Positions 6,954-9,970 of a stretch of DNA of 9,970 bases are shown here, one piece after another (the first letter of the stretch is position 1; each line of letters begins with the position of its first letter). The notes under the pieces were generated by a model. That model searched no databases, had not been told where the DNA came from, and saw only the letters and a list, made by a program, of their open reading frames with translations. This DNA is from Chloroflexota bacterium (GTDB lineage: Bacteria > Chloroflexota > Dehalococcoidia > Tepidiformales > Tepidiformaceae): assembly GCA_021823905.1 (NCBI GenBank), contig JAKALX010000107.1:1-9970 (forward strand). The letters are read 5' to 3'. Both the position numbers and the translations under genes were made by a program.

Positions 6954-7957
6954 GGCGAGCCTCCCGGAGATGCATCCCGCTCGGCGCGCTCGTAGATCGC
7001 CTGGACGATCTCCTCGAGCGGCGGGTCCTCCACGGTGATGTCGTGCACGGCCGTAGCGTCGAGGATCGCCTGCACGACGGTTTCGATCCGCGTCCGGTCC
7101 GTCTCAACCTCCAGCACCGTCCGCTGGGGCGCTCGGCCGACCACGCGCACGCCGGGCAGATCGACGTCGACGCGCTCCTCTGCCGTGACGACGGTCACGA
7201 CCTTGCGCCGGATGAAGCCGGAGCGGAGCGACCCAACGGGCTGATCAAGCATCAGGCGGCCACGATGGATGACGAGCGCGCGGTCACAGACGCGCTCCAT
7301 GTCGCCGGTATCGTGCGAGGTGAGCAGCACGGTGGTGCCGTCGCGCTCCGACCGCGAGTGGACGAGCTCGCGCAGGGTCGCCTTCGCGACAACGTCGAGC
7401 CCGATCGTCGGCTCGTCGAGGAAGAGGATGCCGGGGCGATGGAGAAGCGACGCAACCAGCTCGCAGCGCATCCGCTCCCCAAGCGATAGCTGCCGGACCG
7501 GCTTGGCCACGAGGTCGCCGATGGCGAACGCCTCCACGAGCTCGCCGCGGCGGCGGCGGTAGCCGGCGTTGTCGAGACTATAGACACGCGCGAGCAGGTC
7601 GAAGGTGTCGTTCGCGGGCAGGTGATACCAGAGCCGGGAGCGCTGGCCGAAGACTGTGCCAATGGTGTATCCGAGCGCGCGCCGCTCCCGCCAGGGCACG
7701 AAGCCGGCAACGCGCACCTCACCCGCGGACGGGTGGAGCACACCGCACAAGACCTTGATCGTCGTCGACTTGCCGGCTCCGTTCGGCCCGATGAAGGCAA
7801 CGCGCTCGCCCGGCTCGATAACGAACGAGACATCCTCAACCGCGCGCACCACGCGGTATTCGGGGCGGAAGAGCCGGCGCGCGGCCTGGCCCATGCCACC
7901 ATGGCGCACGCTGGCGCGGAACTCGCGCGACAGGTTCTTGACTTCGATAGCCGCCAT
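6950..7957 (-). CDS. ABC-2 type exporter ATP-binding protein
   Basis: A 335-aa nucleotide-binding subunit that powers the two permeases encoded just downstream. All ATPase motifs are present in order: Walker A GPNGAGKST (57-65), Q-loop Gln105, signature LSLGER (157-162), Walker B ILFLDEP with catalytic Glu182, D-loop GLD (186-188) and switch His215 in TSHD. Residues from about 245 on form the extra C-terminal domain typical of drug-exporter ATPases. The N-terminal MAAIEVKNLSREF is the normal beginning, so I chose the ATG at 7955-7957, preceded by GGGGGTG at a 4-nt distance; a longer open frame upstream reads as Arg/Ala-rich non-protein and crosses a strong hairpin. Without a cargo or resistance gene nearby, drug, lipid or polysaccharide export cannot be told apart. 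Confidence 0.94.
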   Translation of the reverse strand: MAAIEVKNLSREFRASVRHGGMGQAARRLFRPEYRVVRAVEDVSFVIEPGERVAFIGPNGAGKSTTIKVLCGVLHPSAGEVRVAGFVPWRERRALGYTIGTVFGQRSRLWYHLPANDTFDLLARVYSLDNAGYRRRRGELVEAFAIGDLVAKPVRQLSLGERMRCELVASLLHRPGILFLDEPTIGLDVVAKATLRELVHSRSERDGTTVLLTSHDTGDMERVCDRALVIHRGRLMLDQPVGSLRSGFIRRKVVTVVTAEERVDVDLPGVRVVGRAPQRTVLEVETDRTRIETVVQAILDATAVHDITVEDPPLEEIVQAIYERAERDASPGGSP

Positions 7958-7977
7958 GGCACACCCCCTGAAACTCG

Positions 7978-8009
7978 AAGCGCCCCTTCCGTGGCCGGAA
8001 GGGGCGCTT
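7978..8009 (-). promoter_or_regulatory. 13-bp hairpin in the ABC operon leader
   Basis: AAGCGCCCCTTCC (7978-7990) and GGAAGGGGCGCTT (7997-8009) are perfect reverse complements around a 6-nt loop. On the minus strand the stem ends about 20 nt before the ATPase ATG, just ahead of its GGGGGTG ribosome site. It could be the terminator of something transcribed from upstream, an attenuator, or a 5' stabiliser; no U-tract follows. Confidence 0.6.
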
Positions 8010-8277
8010 GCTGGTCTCGAACCCACGATTCCCGGCTCTACTCGCGCCAACCCTCCGTGCCAAGCACGACAACGCACGAAATCGGCGCGCACACGTACGC
8101 CGCGGCAGTGTGTGGCCGCGGGGAACCGGATGCGCGAGCAGACATAGACCGGGACTCCATGTGCGCCAGTGTTCTGCGCGAGGCACGAGGGTGTCAAGAT
8201 GCGCGGCCGGCAGGCGGCTACGCGAGCAGGACCAGCCGCGCGTGCTCGCTTCATTCTCCGCGGAACGCAACACCCGG

Positions 8278-8290
8278 CGGCGTACGATGC
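8278..8290 (+). promoter_or_regulatory. Candidate -10 region, second copy of the shared 13-mer
   Basis: CGGCGTACGATGC, identical to 2125-2137, carries TACGAT at 8283-8288. It lies 29 nt before the chosen start at 8320, against 27 nt for the first copy. This position supports a promoter role rather than coding, and argues against the earlier ATG at 8287, which overlaps it. No -35 is recognised. Confidence 0.35.
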
Positions 8291-8319
8291 TTGCGTACAT
8301 CGCTGCTGGAGTTTTCCCG

Positions 8320-8565
8320 ATGCCGTTCGCCGACGAAGCCGCCGCGCAAGCCTACCGCGAAGCCTGGGAGGCCTGGAACAAGCAGCTCGCTCAGCTCCAC
8401 CACGTGTTTCTCGACGGTGAGCGGCCGCGGCCTGATCAGCTCAAGGGGCTGCTCAACCGCGAGGCGCGCGCGAAGGAGAAGTACGACGAGGCGCGGCTAC
8501 GCCTGCTCGGCCTCGACGAGCCTGCGTTCCCGGTCGAGGACGTGATGGAGAACCCGTTTCGCTAA
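8320..8565 (+). CDS. Small orphan protein (81 aa), probably helical
   Basis: I do not recognise this protein. From the ATG at 8320 it reads MPFADEAAAQAYREAWEAW and is dense in Ala, Glu, Lys, Arg and Leu, so it is probably a helical hairpin. The middle contains LDGERPRPDQLKGLLNREAR and the end is FPVEDVMENPFR. It has no cysteine pair, membrane segment or signal peptide. GGAG at 8308-8311 lies 8 nt before this ATG, which favours it over the in-frame ATG at 8287 that would add eleven residues and overlap the candidate -10 element. It is a single gene, followed by about 150 nt and then the tRNA-like sequence. Function unknown. Confidence 0.65.
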   Translation: MPFADEAAAQAYREAWEAWNKQLAQLHHVFLDGERPRPDQLKGLLNREARAKEKYDEARLRLLGLDEPAFPVEDVMENPFR

Positions 8566-8664
8566 GACCGAGTGCGACCTGTGACGTATTTCGTCCCACA
8601 CCCGAGGGCGCCGTCTCACCCCGCGCGAGTTGTTACGCACTGGCGGTCTCGGGGCACGCCTGAA

Positions 8665-8693
8665 TTGCCCGCACCCGGCCCGGTTGATAGATT
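8665..8693 (+). promoter_or_regulatory. Candidate promoter of the tRNA-like sequence
   Basis: TTGCCC (8665-8670) and TAGATT (8688-8693) are 17 nt apart, each matching the sigma-70 consensus at four of six positions. The expected transcription start near 8700 is about 15 nt before the tRNA-like sequence. Confidence 0.4.
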
Positions 8694-8714
8694 GGGATTC
8701 CCCGAGCGGCGCGT

Positions 8715-8784
8715 GGCAGGGTAGCTCAGCCGGTCAGAGCGCACGACTCATAAGCGCAAGTTGTGATTCTCACTCTCGTCACCA
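8715..8784 (+). pseudogene. Broken or hybrid tRNA-Met(CAT)-like sequence
   Basis: Positions 8715-8753 are a clean 5' half of an elongator-type tRNA-Met: acceptor strand GGCAGGG, TA, D-stem GCTC/GAGC (8724-8727, 8737-8740) with GG in the loop, then CACGA and the anticodon loop CTCATAA (CAT at 8749-8751). From 8754 on it no longer fits. The next five bases GCGCA do not pair with CACGA. The T arm reads GTGATTCTCAC, as if about six bases (GTTCGA-like) were lost from a GTGAG...CTCAC arm. The 3' acceptor strand TCTCGTC followed by ACCA would want GACGAGA, not GGCAGGG. The total of 70 nt is short. The 3' half therefore looks as if it came from another tRNA. A working tRNA-Met is unlikely. Confidence 0.6.
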
Positions 8785-8820
8785 CCTGCGAGTCTGAGGC
8801 AGGCGCGCCAGCGTGTCAAG

Positions 8821-8866
8821 TCCGAGCGATGTAATCCGCTGAGTCGGTCCGAGATATTCCGCTGAG
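8821..8866 (+). repeat. Imperfect tandem repeat TCCGAG-n-TCCGCTGAG
   Basis: TCCGAG, eight bases, TCCGCTGAG (8821-8843) is followed after four bases by TCCGAG, four bases, TCCGCTGAG (8848-8866). It lies between the tRNA-like remnant and the terminator of the phage-like operon. Such short repeats beside a tRNA can be recombinase or excisionase arm sites, but this is a guess. Confidence 0.45.
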
Positions 8867-8877
8867 CCTAGACGCAG

Positions 8878-8901
8878 AAAAACCCGGACAAGCCGGGCTT
8901 T
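8878..8901 (-). terminator. Intrinsic terminator of the phage-like operon
   Basis: On the minus strand, CCCGG (8893-8897) and CCGGG (8883-8887) form a stem with a CTTGT loop, extended by a G-U pair and A-T pairs and followed by TTTTT (8878-8882). It lies 23 nt after the stop of the 63-aa zinc-ribbon gene. Confidence 0.8.
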
Positions 8902-8920
8902 GTATGACTGAGCGCATGAC

Positions 8921-9112
8921 CTAGTTCAGGCAGAGGAGAGGTTCCCACTTCGGCACCCTCGGCCATTGCGGCAGCTCGGGCCACGCTGGCGGAACGCTTG
9001 GCTTGGTCGGGTGTTTCGGCAGTGGACCACCGAAGCCGTTGCAACGCAGGCATTGCTGCACGAACGGTGAGTAGCAGCGGTGGCAGCGTGGGCATTCCCA
9101 TCCTAGTGACAT
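8921..9112 (-). CDS. Small zinc-ribbon protein (63 aa), phage-like
   Basis: The N-terminal half holds two CxxC knuckles, CPRC (Cys7, Cys10) and CLRC (Cys21, Cys24), separated by ten residues, which together would bind one zinc; Cys13 is an extra nearby cysteine. The C-terminal half is Pro/Trp-rich (KHPTKPSVPPAWPELPQWP) and probably extended, perhaps a peptide that docks on a partner. The ATG at 9112 is preceded by AAGGAG with about 5 nt spacing. The gene overlaps the end of the HExxH gene by 10 nt, so the two are translationally linked, and it is the last gene of the operon, followed by an intrinsic terminator. Small zinc ribbons of this kind are common in phage genomes, but I cannot give it a role. 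Confidence 0.8.
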   Translation of the reverse strand: MSLGWECPRCHRCYSPFVQQCLRCNGFGGPLPKHPTKPSVPPAWPELPQWPRVPKWEPLLCLN

Positions 9113-9471
9113 GGCTTCTCCTTCGTACGCATGAAGGCGTTGGCAAGCATCGTGCAGACACGCTCCTCGTGCTTCTCGTCCTCCTCGCGCATCTCGTTGA
9201 CGATGACGTGCATCACTTCATGGATGTAGACACGTTCTAGTTCCGTGTCGCTCATGTCGGCGACGGCCTTCAGGTTGAACTTCAGCGTTGCCCGCTTGTA
9301 CTCCCAAATGGTGTTGGCGCAGGCTGCGGCTGTACTGCTGAGTGTGCCGTCAATGAGTAGGTCGCCATCGACGTATTGCGTGAAGATTTCCCACTCGTAC
9401 ATGCCGAGTGTGCTACGCCACTTTCGCGCGACAGCCTTGATGCGGTCGCGTTGCCGCTTCCAATCCTTCAC
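9103..9471 (-). CDS. HExxH metallopeptidase-like phage protein (122 aa)
   Basis: A zinc-metallopeptidase-like small protein. The motif HEVMH (residues 84-88) sits in a helix after ELERVYI, and a Glu pair in KHEERVCTMLANAF (Glu102/Glu103) about 15 residues later could give the third ligand, as in the gluzincin-like arrangement of small phage HExxH proteins. The N-terminal part is basic (KDWKRQRDRIK), then a strand-rich middle (WEIFTQYVDGDLLIDG). I chose the GTG at 9469-9471 because it overlaps the stop of the preceding 49-aa gene as GTGA; the longer in-frame reading upstream is Arg-rich and is replaced there by the 49-aa gene in another frame. The ribosome site AAGGCG is modest, consistent with coupling. 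Whether it cleaves peptides is unknown. Confidence 0.8.
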   Translation of the reverse strand: MKDWKRQRDRIKAVARKWRSTLGMYEWEIFTQYVDGDLLIDGTLSSTAAACANTIWEYKRATLKFNLKAVADMSDTELERVYIHEVMHVIVNEMREEDEKHEERVCTMLANAFMRTKEKPCH

Positions 9472-9617
9472 AGTTTCGCCTTGCCGTCGGCTGTCAGGTG
9501 CCGCCGTATGTAGTGGTCGGTCAGTGCCGCGTCGGCCGCGGCTTTGTCGCGGAACACATACAGGTCTGTTGCCCCGCACTCTCCGCATGTCCAACTCCAC
9601 CGGCTTGTGTCAGGCAT
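9468..9617 (-). CDS. Short CxxC...HxxxxH zinc-finger-like protein (49 aa)
   Basis: This short gene reads MPDTSRWSWTCGECGATDLY at its start and ends in TADGKAKL before TGA. Cys11, Cys14, His35 and His40 could bind one zinc in a C2H2 manner, although the 20-residue gap is longer than in classical fingers. Support for a real gene is strong for its size: AAGGAG lies 7 nt before the ATG (9615-9617), the start overlaps the end of the 101-aa gene by 8 nt, and the TGA overlaps the GTG start of the HExxH gene as GTGA. It fills exactly the space that would otherwise be a gap. Role unknown; DNA or protein binding is possible. Confidence 0.75.
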   Translation of the reverse strand: MPDTSRWSWTCGECGATDLYVFRDKAAADAALTDHYIRRHLTADGKAKL

Positions 9618-9915
9618 TGGTCAACTCCTTGTTGATGGTGACGCGTGGATTGCTGACCATGAGCCACGCTTCGAATCTGTACGGGCTTGGCTCTTCGTTC
9701 TTTGGCAGCTCTCGGTCTGCCGCGTTGTAGCGGTAGCGCTGGACTGTAGGAAGGAACGTATTGTTGTCGATACCAAGTAGAAAGCCCTCACCATTGTGCT
9801 CAGCGTGCCAGCCGTCTTCGAGGTACTTGGCTTTGACTTTGCCGCACGCGCAGCTCGTCACCTTGTAGCCAAGCTTGCGCACGTCACCGCAGGAATCACA
9901 GAACAGCAGCTTCAC
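9610..9915 (-). CDS. Phage-like zinc-binding hypothetical protein (101 aa)
   Basis: The N-terminus has CDSC (Cys6, Cys9) and CAC (Cys22, Cys24), a CxxC/CxC pair that suggests a small zinc ribbon, in the context GDVRKLGYKVTSCACGKVKAKY. This is followed by EDGWHAEHNGEGFLLGIDNNTF (34-54) and a mixed C-terminal part that contains PYRFEAWLM. I recall this pattern from hypothetical proteins of tailed phages, without known function. The start is a GTG at 9913-9915 that overlaps the TGA of a preceding frame as GTGA. The ribosome site is weak (GGCGGAA region, partly within a hairpin). The same frame remains open to the window edge, so a longer protein cannot be excluded. It overlaps the next gene by 8 nt. 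Confidence 0.72.
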   Translation of the reverse strand: MKLLFCDSCGDVRKLGYKVTSCACGKVKAKYLEDGWHAEHNGEGFLLGIDNNTFLPTVQRYRYNAADRELPKNEEPSPYRFEAWLMVSNPRVTINKELTNA

Positions 9916-9970
9916 GACGCCAGTTCCGCCGGGTGCAAGACCCGGCCCGCGAAGCCCTGTAAATTCTGGT
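9912..9970 (-). CDS. C-terminal end of an upstream gene, cut by the window edge
   Basis: A minus-strand frame open at the right edge reads QNLQGFAGRVLHPAELAS and stops at a TGA (9912-9914) that overlaps the GTG start of the 101-aa gene by 4 nt. The same GTGA junction occurs elsewhere in this operon, which makes a real upstream gene plausible, but only about 18 residues are visible and nothing can be said about function. Confidence 0.4.
   Translation of the reverse strand, partial: QNLQGFAGRVLHPAELAS
9927..9945 (-). repeat. 7-bp hairpin ahead of the 101-aa gene
   Basis: On the minus strand GCCGGGT, a 5-nt loop CTTGC, and ACCCGGC form a perfect stem that ends 11 nt before the GTG at 9915. It covers part of the only weak ribosome site. 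It may lower independent initiation, so that the gene depends on translation of the upstream frame. Confidence 0.4.

Larger units (their letters stand above)
7958..8319. other. Gene-free stretch between divergent transcripts
   Basis: This 362-nt stretch separates the ABC operon (-) from the 81-aa gene (+) and should hold promoters for both. Besides the 13-bp hairpin at its left end, I see a small stem CGTGC/GCACG (8056-8068), a T-arm-like string on the minus strand around 8011-8029 that does not extend to a tRNA, and the 13-mer at 8278-8290. Open frames that cross it have biased, low-quality composition and no ribosome sites. Confidence 0.5.
8566..8920. other. Gene-free stretch around the tRNA-like sequence
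   Basis: The stretch from the end of the 81-aa gene to the stop of the last phage-like gene has no protein gene that I can support. It contains a promoter candidate (8665-8693), the tRNA-Met-like remnant (8715-8784), an imperfect repeat (8821-8866) and the minus-strand terminator (8878-8901). The part 8566-8664 shows nothing recognisable. Confidence 0.5.

Noticed and set aside
8011..8060. tRNA on the minus strand upstream of the ABC operon (GGGTTCGAGACC resembles a T arm)
   Set aside because: The T stem does not close beyond two pairs, there is no matching acceptor strand at the right distance, and no anticodon arm can be formed. Treated as a chance T-arm-like string.
7958..8254. 99-residue N-terminal extension of the ABC ATPase
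   Set aside because: Arg/Ala/Pro-rich, has no ribosome site, would cross the 13-bp hairpin, and the normal ATPase N-terminus starts at 7957 behind a good ribosome site.
8566..8650. Possible inverted repeat GACCG..TGCG / CGCA..CGGTC after the 81-aa gene
   Set aside because: The arms are interrupted by mismatches of unequal length and lie about 60 nt apart; not convincing as a terminator.
1..9970. CRISPR array, insertion sequence or toxin-antitoxin pair
   Set aside because: No regularly spaced repeats, transposase motifs with terminal inverted repeats, or paired toxin/antitoxin genes are visible anywhere in the window.

Overview
The window is G+C-rich bacterial DNA, probably from an uncultured soil or groundwater lineage. 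DinB-like proteins, an acyl-CoA dehydrogenase and DUF990-type ABC exporters would fit Acidobacteriota, Chloroflexota or Rokubacteria, but nothing seen here fixes the phylum. Most genes have clear Shine-Dalgarno sites, and gene spacing is tight.

Left part (1-5325), mostly chromosomal housekeeping or accessory genes. A 5'-cut gene of unrecognised function (2-589, +) is followed by homoserine dehydrogenase (708-2018, -). Divergent from that is a metallo-beta-lactamase-fold hydrolase (2165-3010, +). Then come a small orphan gene (3108-3344, -) and an acyl-CoA dehydrogenase (3483-4649, -), separated by a long hairpin, and a DinB-like gene (4810-5325, +) that looks leaderless.

Middle part (5341-7957), one complete ABC-2 export operon on the minus strand. 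The order is ATPase (6950-7957), permease 1 (6147-6953) and permease 2 (5341-6141). ATPase and permease 1 overlap by 4 nt and the two permeases are 5 nt apart, so the three products are probably translationally coupled and form one exporter. The leader has a 13-bp hairpin close to the ATPase ribosome binding site. No cargo gene is adjacent.

Right part (8320-9970). After an 81-aa orphan gene (8320-8565, +) there is a broken tRNA-Met-like sequence (8715-8784). Its 5' half, through the CAT anticodon loop, is intact. Its 3' half looks like that of a different tRNA with about six bases lost from the T arm. About 100 nt beyond it lies the terminator of a tightly overlapping minus-strand operon of small proteins: a 101-aa CxxC/CxC protein, a 49-aa CxxC...HxxxxH protein, a 122-aa HExxH metallopeptidase-like protein and a 63-aa zinc ribbon. 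The style, and an apparently lower G+C, suggest a phage or other mobile element whose edge lies at or near the tRNA. No integrase is visible; most of the element would lie beyond the right edge.

No clearly new biological system is complete here. The best leads are the tRNA junction, the compact zinc-protein operon cut by the right edge, and the acyl-CoA dehydrogenase with an apparently moved catalytic base.
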